DNA from: RUG14223 sp051881075
GTDB lineage: Bacteria; Bacillota; Clostridia; Oscillospirales; Acutalibacteraceae
DNA: 12,386 bases
Assembly: GCA_051881075.1 (NCBI GenBank)
Contig: JBJEPE010000060.1
Coordinates: forward strand, 1 to 12,386
Reading direction: 5' to 3'
The notes below the pieces were generated by a model. The model saw only the letters and a list, made by a program, of their open reading frames with translations. It did not search any database and was not told the origin of the DNA. Below are positions 1 through 6,034 of the stretch, one piece after another. The stretch's first letter is position 1, and every line of letters begins with the position of its first letter. The translations under genes and the position numbers were made by a program.

Positions 1-1
1 C

Positions 2-1435
2 GAGACCATTGCTGCGCGTCCCATAATGCAACAACTCCTCTCGGAGGTTGAGCAGGGCATGTGGGACGGTGTTCTCGTAATGGAGGTCGAGCGTCTTGCC
101 CGTGGTGATACCATAGACCAAGGTATTGTATCGCAGACTTTCAAATTCTCCAATACCAAAATCATAACCCCGATTAAGGATTATGACCCTAACAACGAAT
201 TTGACGAGGAATATTTTGAGTTTGGTCTCTTTATGTCCCGGCGAGAGTATAAAACGATAAACCGCCGTTTACAGCGTGGCCGGCTCGCCTCCGTGAAAGA
301 GGGAAAATATGTCGGTAGTCAGTCGCCTTATGGATATGAGCGTGTAAAGTTGGAACGGGATAAGGGATTTACCCTCGCTCCGCACCCGACCGAGGCCGAC
401 ATCGTAAAACTCATATTTGCTCTATATACCAAAGGCGAGGAGCAGGAGGACGGGTCTTTCCGTCGCCTCGGCGTTTCTCTTATCGTCCGCCGCCTCAATG
501 ATATGCGCGTTCCGCCTCGCAAGAGCAACCATTGGTCGCCTGCGACGGTTCGGGATATTCTCATAAACCCGGTGTATATCGGCAAAATACGGTGGAATTG
601 GCGACCCGACTCAAAGAAAGTTGTTGATGGTCGTGTTGTCCTCATGCGCCCTCGTGTTGACATAGAAAAATGCGTTGTTGCTGACGGTAAGCACCCTCCG
701 CTCGTCGATGTTGATACTTTCAATAAAGCACAGGAATTTATGTCAAGCAATCCTCCACGCCCGGTTGGAGAGCGTAATATTGTAAAAAACCCTCTCGCAG
801 GGATTGTGGTATGCGGAAAGTGCGGTCATAAAATGACCCGCCGACCGTATGCCGGGGATTATAACGATACACTCCTGTGCCAGGACACCGCTTGCGATAA
901 TGTTTCCTCCGCCTTGCATTTTGTCGAGGCTCGCATATTGGAGGCTCTCCGTGACTGGCTTGCTGATTACCGCTTGCAATGGGAGGAGGGAGCAGATGAG
1001 AACGAGTCTGCGTCTGCCGTCGCATTGAAAGAGAAAGCCCTCCTGCGGCTCGCTACTGAGTACGATACCTTAAACAAGCAACTTGACAACGCTCACGACC
1101 TTTTGGAGCAGGGTGTTTATTCTACTGATGAATTTCTTGACCGTTCCCGTAAACTGTCCGAGCGTATTAAAAAGAACGAGGCGGACCGTGTGGCTCTCGG
1201 GGAGGACATCGCTGCCGACAGGAAAAGAGAGGAGGGTCGTCGTCATATTATTCCAAGGGTGGAACATCTGCTCGATGTGTACGACTCGTTGTCGTCCCCA
1301 AAGGCAAAGAATGATATGCTAAAAGAGGTTTTGGAAAAGGTCGTGTATGTGAAAACAAAGGGCGGCCGTTGGCATAATGCTCCAGATGATTTCGAGTTGA
1401 CCTTGTACCCAAAATTGCCGATGTCTGAAAAATGA
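2..1435 (+). CDS. Large serine recombinase (site-specific integrase), 5' end outside window
   Basis: The frame is open from base 2, and the residues before the first ATG (E-T-I-A-A-R-P, matching the family's SGE..AARP segment) belong to the protein, so the ATG at 26 is internal. The gene is cut by the window edge, and the nucleophilic serine is not visible. The visible 477 residues show the end of the resolvase catalytic domain with the E-R-L-A-R motif (R31, R34 of the visible part). A recombinase domain follows at about residues 100-210, then a zinc ribbon with C271/C274 and C293/C298, then a coiled-coil-rich C-terminus at about 335-400. Such proteins integrate and excise phages, conjugative elements and developmental elements such as skin. 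Arginine is mostly CGT/CGC/CGG and leucine often CTC, whereas the host genes to the right favour AGA, suggesting a foreign origin. The gene reads towards a probable attachment site about 58 bases past its stop. Family call is firm; the element type is unknown. Confidence 0.93.
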   Translation, partial: ETIAARPIMQQLLSEVEQGMWDGVLVMEVERLARGDTIDQGIVSQTFKFSNTKIITPIKDYDPNNEFDEEYFEFGLFMSRREYKTINRRLQRGRLASVKEGKYVGSQSPYGYERVKLERDKGFTLAPHPTEADIVKLIFALYTKGEEQEDGSFRRLGVSLIVRRLNDMRVPPRKSNHWSPATVRDILINPVYIGKIRWNWRPDSKKVVDGRVVLMRPRVDIEKCVVADGKHPPLVDVDTFNKAQEFMSSNPPRPVGERNIVKNPLAGIVVCGKCGHKMTRRPYAGDYNDTLLCQDTACDNVSSALHFVEARILEALRDWLADYRLQWEEGADENESASAVALKEKALLRLATEYDTLNKQLDNAHDLLEQGVYSTDEFLDRSRKLSERIKKNEADRVALGEDIAADRKREEGRRHIIPRVEHLLDVYDSLSSPKAKNDMLKEVLEKVVYVKTKGGRWHNAPDDFELTLYPKLPMSEK

Positions 1436-1440
1436 AATAT

Positions 1441-1467
1441 GCGGGTGGCCTCTCTGTCGCCCGCTTT
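1441..1467 (+). terminator. Probable intrinsic terminator of the recombinase gene
   Basis: Bases 1441-1449 can pair with 1456-1464 (nine pairs, two of them G-T) around a six-base loop, followed by TTTCTC. It starts five bases after the recombinase stop codon. The U-tract is short, so efficiency is uncertain, but the position suits a terminator that keeps element transcription from entering the catalase remnant. Confidence 0.55.
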
Positions 1468-1484
1468 CTCATTGATAACATATT

Positions 1485-1500
1485 GGGTAGTACGAACTTG
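1485..1500. other. Probable attachment-site junction (element / host boundary)
   Basis: Reading leftwards in the catalase frame, recognisable family sequence runs back to the GAA codon at 1494-1496 (E-L-A-H-L-E-M). The next codon is TAC, where the family has an acidic residue, then TAG, a stop. The change from catalase to unrelated sequence therefore falls at about 1491-1496. It lies close behind the serine recombinase gene, as expected for an attL/attR site. The matching half-site should be at the other end of the element, outside the window, so the core cannot be defined here. Confidence 0.65.
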
Positions 1501-1949
1501 CTCACCTTGAAATGATAGGAGCCATAGTTCATCAGTTGACGGCAAACCTTACGCCTGAGGAGATAAAAGAGGCAGGCATGGACGCATACTTTGTAGACCA
1601 TACAACAGGCGTTTATCCTGCATCTGCATCAGGCGTACCTTATACAGCCGCATATCTTCAAGTTAAGGGTGATGTTATAACAGACCTGCATGAGGATATG
1701 GCAGCAGAGCAAAAGGCGCGCACGACCTATGACAATATACTGCGCTACTGTGATGACCCCGATGTAAAGGACGCTATACGATTTCTGCGTGCAAGGGAAG
1801 TAGTACATTATCAGAGGTTTGGCGAGGGATTGAGAATTGCAACAGATAAGCTTGATGACAGAAACTTCTATGCCTTTAACCCGGAATTCGATAGAAAGAG
1901 AATGAAAAATCAACAGGCAAGGGCAAACATGAATAATAAGCAGCATTGA
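1494..1949 (+). pseudogene. Manganese catalase (CotJC-type), 3' part only, interrupted by an integrated element
   Basis: This is the C-terminal part of a non-heme manganese catalase, a ferritin-like four-helix protein that degrades hydrogen peroxide at a dimanganese centre. CotJC, a spore coat protein, is a family member. Expected metal ligands are visible: E and H of the E-L-A-H motif (1494-1505), the E of D-M-A-A-E (codon 1707-1709) and the H of R-E-V-V-H (codon 1806-1808). The segment before GTE-E, which carries the first glutamate ligand and roughly 65 residues, is missing. An ORF can be drawn from the ATG at 1512, but that methionine is the conserved one in H-L-E-M, no ribosome binding site precedes it, and two ligands lie upstream, so it is not a true start. 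The reading frame is intact to its natural end, without frameshifts, which suggests recent or reversible interruption. Family and truncation are clear; whether function is restored by excision is inference. Confidence 0.88.
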
Positions 1950-1983
1950 TATAAAGTATAAACTTTAAATGTTATAATATAAA

Positions 1984-2009
1984 CACCCACAGCCGTTTGA
2001 CTGTGGGTG
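1984..2009. terminator. Bidirectional terminator hairpin between convergent genes
   Basis: A perfect nine-base-pair stem (1984-1992 with 2001-2009) encloses an eight-base loop. It lies between the catalase remnant stop (1949) and the DUF554 stop (2027). On the minus strand the stem is followed by TTTATATTAT, a fair U-rich tract, so it fits best as the terminator of the minus-strand operon. The plus-strand tail is poorer in T. Confidence 0.75.
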
Positions 2010-2026
2010 AAACTATACTGTTTGAA

Positions 2027-2725
2027 TTATATGGGCAGATATTGTACTAAGTAATATATGAAAGGTACAAAAAGAATAGCCGGCAACATATTGGCAATTT
2101 TAAATTTAGAAATACCAAGTATATTAAGTCCTAGTCCTAATATCATTATACTGCCTGCGCAGGTTATCTCTGCGATAATTGCGGGATCTGTAAGCACATT
2201 TTGCAGTAGCCCTGCCAACATAACAAGCGACCCCTGAAAGGCGAAAACAAATATAGCCGCAAAGGTAACTCCTATGCCTAATGTACTTGCGAGCATACAT
2301 GAAGATATCAGGTCAAGTATCGACTTTGTAAAGATAAGTTCATTGTCCCCGGAAAGTCCTGCGTTGAGAGAGCCCACTATAGTCATTGCACCCACACAGA
2401 AGAGAAGGCTGGCTGTCATAAAGCCCTCGGCTATGGTTGTCTTTTCACCCTCACGCTTCATCTTTTTTTCAATAAAATTGCCCACACGGTTAATCTTATC
2501 GTCAATGTCAATAAGTGTTCCTATAATAGTGCCAAGTACCATAGATATTATAAGCACTATAGTATTACTTCCCTGCAATGCGCCGTCAATACCGATATAT
2601 ACCGTACATAATCCTATAGCGATCATTACTGCATCAGATATCCTTTTAGGAATACCCTTTTTTAGTAATAATCCTATAGAGCTACCTATAAGTACGGTTA
2701 CTGTATTAGTAATTACTCCTATCAT
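2027..2725 (-). CDS. DUF554 family integral membrane protein
   Basis: A 232-residue hydrophobic protein that matches the DUF554 (YqgA/YdfK-like) family in length and features: an N-terminal M-I-G-V-I-T-N-T start, a glycine-rich first helix, a short charged loop (D-I-D-D-K-I near residue 75) and several further transmembrane helices. The family is described as putative membrane transport proteins with no settled substrate. The ATG at 2723-2725 is preceded at about eight bases by AGAGGT on the minus strand. It starts 22 bases after the ABC ATPase gene ends, in the same direction, so it is probably the last gene of the transporter operon and is followed by the hairpin at 1984-2009. The operon position suggests, but does not show, a role linked to the importer's substrate. 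Confidence 0.85.
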   Translation of the reverse strand: MIGVITNTVTVLIGSSIGLLLKKGIPKRISDAVMIAIGLCTVYIGIDGALQGSNTIVLIISMVLGTIIGTLIDIDDKINRVGNFIEKKMKREGEKTTIAEGFMTASLLFCVGAMTIVGSLNAGLSGDNELIFTKSILDLISSCMLASTLGIGVTFAAIFVFAFQGSLVMLAGLLQNVLTDPAIIAEITCAGSIMILGLGLNILGISKFKIANMLPAILFVPFIYYLVQYLPI

Positions 2726-2747
2726 TTTTATGACCTCTTATACTATA

Positions 2748-3542
2748 TTAGGATAAAAGCAATTTATCGTCGGTTTCTTCTTTTCCGCTTACCTCGGTAA
2801 ATTTAGCAAGTAAATCTGCTACGGTAAGCTTTTTCTTTTCTTCGCCCGATATATCTAGGACAATTTTGCCTGAGTCCATCATTATCAGACGGTTGCCGTA
2901 TGTTATGGCATCCTTCATGTTATGGGTTATCATCAGGGTAGTAAGGTTATCCTTTTCTACTATCTGCTTTGATATCTGAAGCACCTTCATTGCTGTTTTC
3001 GGGTCAAGTGCGGCAGTATGCTCATCCAGCAAAAGAAGTTCAGGACGCTCTAATGTAGCCATAAGCAGGGTGAGAGCCTGCCTTTGTCCGCCTGACAGTA
3101 ATCCTACCTTAGATGTCATACGGTCCTCAAGGCCTAGGTCAAGACTTTTTAAAAGGTCGTGATATCTTTCACGCTCAATCTTTGAGATACCCCATTTAAG
3201 CCCACGTCCTTTGCCACGTCGAGCGGCAAGAGCAAGGTTTTCGTCTATCTGCATTGTCGGCGCTGTACCCATCATAGGGTCTTGGAATACTCTGCCCAAA
3301 TATTTGGCACGTTTATACTCCGGCAGCTTGGTTATATTATTGTTATTGAGTATAATGTCGCCGCTATCTACCTGAAATGTACCTGCAATAGCGTTTAGCA
3401 TTGTAGATTTTCCCGCACCGTTACCGCCTATAACGGTAACAAAATCACCGTCGTTCAAAGTAAGACTAAGATTATTTAACGCTGTTTTGGCATTAACTGT
3501 ACCGGGGTTAAATGTCTTTGAGATTGATTTAATTTCAAGCAT
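2748..3542 (-). CDS. ABC transporter ATP-binding protein (ABC.X4 / TrpZ-like)
   Basis: A 264-residue ATPase that should power the importer formed with the permease and lipoprotein encoded just upstream. Walker A is GGNGAGKS at residues 39-46, the Q-loop glutamine is near 87, the signature LSGGQ is at 149-153, Walker B LLLLDE is at 169-174, and the switch histidine is at 207. The segment E-Y-K-R-A-K-Y-L-G-R-V-F-Q-D-P is typical of the ATPase annotated as a putative tryptophan/tyrosine transport system (ABC.X4). A GTG at 3549-3551 is in frame, but it overlaps the GGAGG at 3551-3555. The ATG at 3540-3542 lies eight bases after that site and begins the conserved M-L-E-I-K-S, so I use it. The start overlaps the permease end by eight bases, implying translational coupling. 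Family is clear; the substrate is not established. Confidence 0.93.
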   Translation of the reverse strand: MLEIKSISKTFNPGTVNAKTALNNLSLTLNDGDFVTVIGGNGAGKSTMLNAIAGTFQVDSGDIILNNNNITKLPEYKRAKYLGRVFQDPMMGTAPTMQIDENLALAARRGKGRGLKWGISKIERERYHDLLKSLDLGLEDRMTSKVGLLSGGQRQALTLLMATLERPELLLLDEHTAALDPKTAMKVLQISKQIVEKDNLTTLMITHNMKDAITYGNRLIMMDSGKIVLDISGEEKKKLTVADLLAKFTEVSGKEETDDKLLLS

Positions 3543-4485
3543 TGTCAGCACCTCCGTCTATTGCTTTCTCTTTTACGGTTGATACCTTCTTGCGGAATAT
3601 CTCGCCCTTCCAGTATGGCAAGGCAAGGAAGAGTGCAACCAGCAATGCGGTAAGAAGCTTAAGGTCGTTTGTATTTAGTCCTAATTGCAGAACTAACTGT
3701 AAAACAATGTAGTAAATAATCGCACCTATGACAACTGACAACAGTTTAAGTGAGAAGTTATTGAATATCTTGCCGAAAAGTACTTCTCCTATAATAACTG
3801 CGGCAAGACCTATAACGATAGCACCGCGTCCCATGTTTACATCCGCTGCCCCTTGGAACTGTGCAAGCAATGCACCTGAAACAGCCACAAGACCGTTTGA
3901 TATCATAAGACCGAGCACGATGTTTGATTTTGTATTGATACCTTGGGCACGAGCCATGTTTGGGTTTGCACCTGTAGCCCTCAATGCACTGCCGCGCTCT
4001 GTACCGAAGAACCAGTACAGCAGTATAATGAAAGCTAAAATAAATAATATAATAATGGGAAATGGATTATCTGCGGTTAATGATCTTACGTATCTTTGAG
4101 ACACTAAAAGATTATATTTATCAACACTTATTGGTTGATTTGACTTACTATCCATAATTCTAAGATTTACAGAATACAGGGCTAGTTGTGTTAATATACC
4201 TGCCAATATTATCGGTATTCCGCAACGGGTATGAAAAATACCCGTAATAATTCCTGTTAGCATACCCACAGCCAAAGCACACAGTAAAGCTATCCATGGG
4301 TTATATCCACTGCGTATAAGCATAACACACACTGCGCCGCCTGTTGTTAATGATCCGTCAACCGTCAGGTCAGCTATATCAAGTATTCTGTATGTTATGT
4401 AAACGCCGATAGCCATAATACCCCATATTGCACCCTGAGAGATAGCACCGGGTAAAGAGTTAATTAATGATGTAATAAAAGACAC
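3535..4485 (-). CDS. ABC transporter permease (BPD_transp_2 family, TrpY-like)
   Basis: A 316-residue polytopic membrane protein with many hydrophobic segments and a basic C-terminal tail. The N-terminal motif around residues 25-50 (V-Y-I-T-Y-R-I-L-D-I-A-D-L-T-V-D-G-S) and the segment R-A-T-G-A-N-P-N-M-A-R-A-Q-G-I-N are typical of branched-chain-amino-acid-like permeases in the ABC.X4 group. It should form the transmembrane channel with the adjacent ATPase. The start is GTG at 4483-4485, eight bases after AGAGGT. An ATG at 4487-4489 is out of frame, and the frame is closed by TAG at 4492-4494. The GTG start and the hairpin upstream (4519-4550) may both keep permease levels below those of the lipoprotein. 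Function as permease is firm; the transported molecule is unknown. Confidence 0.92.
   Translation of the reverse strand: MSFITSLINSLPGAISQGAIWGIMAIGVYITYRILDIADLTVDGSLTTGGAVCVMLIRSGYNPWIALLCALAVGMLTGIITGIFHTRCGIPIILAGILTQLALYSVNLRIMDSKSNQPISVDKYNLLVSQRYVRSLTADNPFPIIILFILAFIILLYWFFGTERGSALRATGANPNMARAQGINTKSNIVLGLMISNGLVAVSGALLAQFQGAADVNMGRGAIVIGLAAVIIGEVLFGKIFNNFSLKLLSVVIGAIIYYIVLQLVLQLGLNTNDLKLLTALLVALFLALPYWKGEIFRKKVSTVKEKAIDGGADNA
3551..3555 (-). promoter_or_regulatory. Ribosome binding site that fixes the ATPase start
   Basis: GGAGG on the minus strand sits eight bases before the ATG at 3540-3542, inside the end of the permease gene. It excludes the in-frame GTG at 3549-3551, which would overlap it. 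Confidence 0.8.
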
Positions 4486-4518
4486 ACATATCTACCTCTA
4501 TTCATTATCAAAATTAAA

Positions 4519-4550
4519 GCAGGGCAAAATATAATTTATATCTGCCCTGC
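4519..4550 (-). terminator. Intercistronic hairpin / partial terminator after the lipoprotein gene
   Basis: An eight-base-pair G+C-rich stem (4519-4526 with 4543-4550) with an AT-rich, partly self-complementary interior begins about 20 bases after the lipoprotein stop on the minus strand. It is followed by TTTAATTTTGAT. Such hairpins commonly end part of the transcripts or protect the 3' end of the binding-protein message, giving more binding protein than permease. A role in expression ratio is inference. Confidence 0.6.
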
Positions 4551-4570
4551 GATTTAAGTATAAATAAAAA

Positions 4571-5521
4571 TTAATCAGCTATTGCCTCATAACCCTCAGG
4601 AGGAGTTAAGCCGAGCGTTGTACAATTTGCGGCATTATACATCTTTGTTACTTGCGGAGCATACTCAATAGGCATAGTTGTAATATCAGCCTCGCCTCTG
4701 AGTATCTTAGCTGCCATCTTACCTGTAGTATAGCCAATGTCATAGTAGCTTATTGAAAGTGTTGCAACACCGCAGCCCTGGCAGATACCCTTCTCGCCTG
4801 CAATTACAGGAATCTTTTCCGGAAGAACGATGTTTGCTATAGCTTCTGTGTTAGAAGCTGCCGTATTATCAGTAGGAATATAGATTACATCGCTGTTTTG
4901 GCAAGCGCTTTGTGTAACTGAGCTTACGTCGTTTGTATCAGTAAACTTGTACTCTGTACAGGTATATCCCATATCCTGAAGATAACTCTTCATTACATCT
5001 ACCTGATACTGGCTGTTTGCCTCAGCAGAGCAATATAATAAGCCGATATTCTTAGCATCGGGGAACCATTCCTTTATCATAGCGGCCTGCTGATCAAGCG
5101 GTGCCAGATCAGATGTACCGGAGATATTTCTGCCAACTGTGCCTGTCCAGTCTGAAATTTCAAGAGCTGTAGCATAGTCTGTGATAGATGTTCCAAGAAT
5201 CGGGATTTCTGCTGTTGCAGATGCTGCTGCCTGAAGCGGAGAAGTAGCATTTGCAAGTATAAGGTCAACATTCTTTGAAACAAAGCCGTTTATTATAGTA
5301 GAGCAGTTTGTTGATTCGCCCGAAGCGTTTTGCTCATCAAAGGTTACCTGATCGCCAAGTTCTTCTTTAAGAGCATCCTTGAATCCCTGTGTAGCGGCGT
5401 CAAGAGCCTCGTGCTGTGAGAGCTGACATATACCTACAGTATAGGTACTACCTGAATTTGAGCAAGCAGTGAGACCTGCTATCATAATCACTGCAAGCAT
5501 TAAGGATAACAATTTTTTCAT
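4571..5521 (-). CDS. ABC transporter substrate-binding lipoprotein (ABC.X4 / TrpX-like)
   Basis: A 316-residue extracellular binding protein of the ABC_sub_bind family (PF04392 type). The N-terminus is a lipoprotein signal: two lysines, a hydrophobic core and the lipobox L17-T-A-C20, so Cys20 should be lipidated and anchor it to the outer face of the membrane. Typical features are V-G-I-C-Q-L-S-Q-H-E-A-L-D-A-A near residue 30, N-A-T-S-P-L-Q-A-A-A near 90, and I-Y-I-P-T-D-N-T-A-A in the second lobe. The family is annotated as a putative tryptophan/tyrosine importer, but other ligands are possible and nothing here settles it. The ATG follows AAAGGAG by about ten bases. It is the first gene of the operon, with its own promoter at 5679-5707 and a roughly 150-nt leader. 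Confidence 0.93.
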   Translation of the reverse strand: MKKLLSLMLAVIMIAGLTACSNSGSTYTVGICQLSQHEALDAATQGFKDALKEELGDQVTFDEQNASGESTNCSTIINGFVSKNVDLILANATSPLQAAASATAEIPILGTSITDYATALEISDWTGTVGRNISGTSDLAPLDQQAAMIKEWFPDAKNIGLLYCSAEANSQYQVDVMKSYLQDMGYTCTEYKFTDTNDVSSVTQSACQNSDVIYIPTDNTAASNTEAIANIVLPEKIPVIAGEKGICQGCGVATLSISYYDIGYTTGKMAAKILRGEADITTMPIEYAPQVTKMYNAANCTTLGLTPPEGYEAIAD

Positions 5522-5672
5522 AGTGTTAAATCTCCTTTTGATTATATGTTGTTTTAATATCCTAAAAGCGAAAGTGTATTTTGCAGGTAATATATGCCTG
5601 TCCTTAAATTCGCTTCTATAATCCTGATTTAATGCGACAGATTATGCTATAGTTTGCACATCTTATTAAACG
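5522..5672 (-). promoter_or_regulatory. Structured 5' leader of the ABC transporter operon
   Basis: About 150 untranslated nucleotides separate the predicted transcription start from the lipoprotein ATG. A seven-base-pair stem can form between 5609-5615 and 5566-5572 (AAGCGAA with TTCGCTT). It encloses a small hairpin, 5597-5600 with 5584-5587. On the message the outer stem is followed by TTTTAGG. I do not recognise a known riboswitch; in particular there is no T-box signature (AGGGTGGNACC) despite the transporter's presumed amino acid link. It may be a regulatory RNA or an incidental fold. Confidence 0.35.
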
Positions 5673-5678
5673 AAAATC

Positions 5679-5707
5679 AGTATATCACTTTAAAGTGAAA
5701 AAGTCAA
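5679..5707 (-). promoter_or_regulatory. Sigma-A promoter of the ABC transporter operon
   Basis: On the minus strand, TTGACT (-35, 5702-5707) and TATACT (-10, 5679-5684) are exactly 17 bases apart. The predicted start of transcription is near 5672. Both hexamers differ from consensus by one base, and the orientation fits the lipoprotein gene. Confidence 0.75.
5685..5698. promoter_or_regulatory. Palindromic operator candidate inside the promoter spacer
   Basis: TCACTTTAAAGTGA is a perfect 14-bp palindrome placed between the -35 and -10 of the ABC operon promoter. A dimeric repressor bound there would block RNA polymerase. The regulator is not encoded in the window and the motif is not one I can assign to a known family. 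Confidence 0.5.
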
Positions 5708-5746
5708 GAATTTTCATTATATAATTATATATTTATTTATATTAAA

Positions 5747-5788
5747 CGGTTATTAAGCGGTCGTTAAATGACCGGTTATTATTAACCT
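5747..5788. repeat. Cluster of CGGTYRTTA repeats with an inverted repeat between divergent promoters
   Basis: The nine-base motif CGGTYRTTA occurs at 5747, 5758 and 5773 (the first and third are both CGGTTATTA, the middle one CGGTCGTTA). The middle copy is part of a 17-bp near-palindrome at 5758-5774 (CGGTC/GACCG arms), and 5775-5788 forms a further small inverted repeat (GGTTA/TAACC). The cluster is about 40-80 bases upstream of the minus-strand -35 and about 115-155 upstream of the plus-strand -35. It may be a regulator binding region. Confidence 0.4.
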
Positions 5789-5901
5789 CATTTCTTTATT
5801 TTAAGAAAAATAACAGATCATATTTATAGCAATAAATTGTGTTTATAAAAAGCTTACTATATAAAAACCTACAATATGTTGTATTTCTTTTTTAAAAAGT
5901 A

Positions 5902-5930
5902 TTGACGAACAAAATATGTAATGTTATAAT
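5902..5930 (+). promoter_or_regulatory. Strong sigma-A promoter of the giant surface protein gene
   Basis: TTGACG (5902-5907) and TATAAT (5925-5930) are separated by 17 bases, with TG at 5922-5923 giving an extended -10. Poly-A/T tracts lie just upstream. The predicted start near 5937 leaves an untranslated leader of about 100 bases before the ATG at 6035. Confidence 0.8.
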
Positions 5931-6019
5931 AAATCTAACTAATTTTTGACATAATTTACCTTACAAAACAGTATTATACTGAGCTGCTATATGTAAATAT
6001 GTGTCAGAAAAACGGTCAA

Positions 6020-6025
6020 AAGGAG
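6020..6025 (+). promoter_or_regulatory. Ribosome binding site that fixes the giant gene's start
   Basis: AAGGAG lies nine bases before the ATG at 6035-6037. The in-frame ATG at 5999 has no such site and would put twelve polar residues in front of an ordinary signal peptide, so 6035 is preferred. Confidence 0.85.
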
Positions 6026-6034
6026 AATGATAAT

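Noticed and set aside
26..28. ATG at 26 as the recombinase start
   Set aside because: The codons before it encode the conserved E-T-I-A-A-R-P of the resolvase domain, so the true start is outside the window.
328..1025. Minus-strand ORFs within the recombinase gene
   Set aside because: They are rich in arginine and serine, have no family features, and lie wholly opposite a well-supported plus-strand gene.
1512..1949. A stand-alone short catalase-like protein starting at ATG 1512
   Set aside because: The ATG is the conserved internal methionine of H-L-E-M, there is no ribosome binding site, and family sequence with two metal ligands lies just upstream, so it is a fragment.
1947..1980. Promoter-like TTGATA ... 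TATAAT after the catalase remnant
   Set aside because: The hexamers are about 21 bases apart and would read straight into the terminator and the convergent DUF554 gene.
2274..2756. Plus-strand ORF opposite the DUF554 gene
   Set aside because: It has no ribosome binding site or family features, and it lies opposite a well-supported membrane protein gene whose complementary codons explain it.
5522..5672. T-box or known riboswitch in the ABC operon leader
   Set aside because: No AGGGTGGNACC T-box sequence and no recognised aptamer core could be found; only generic stems are visible.
5946..5980. Second promoter for the giant gene (TTGACA at 5946 with TATACT or TATTAT near 5972-5980)
   Set aside because: The spacing is 20-23 bases, too long for a sigma-A promoter. 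The extended -10 promoter at 5902-5930 is far better.
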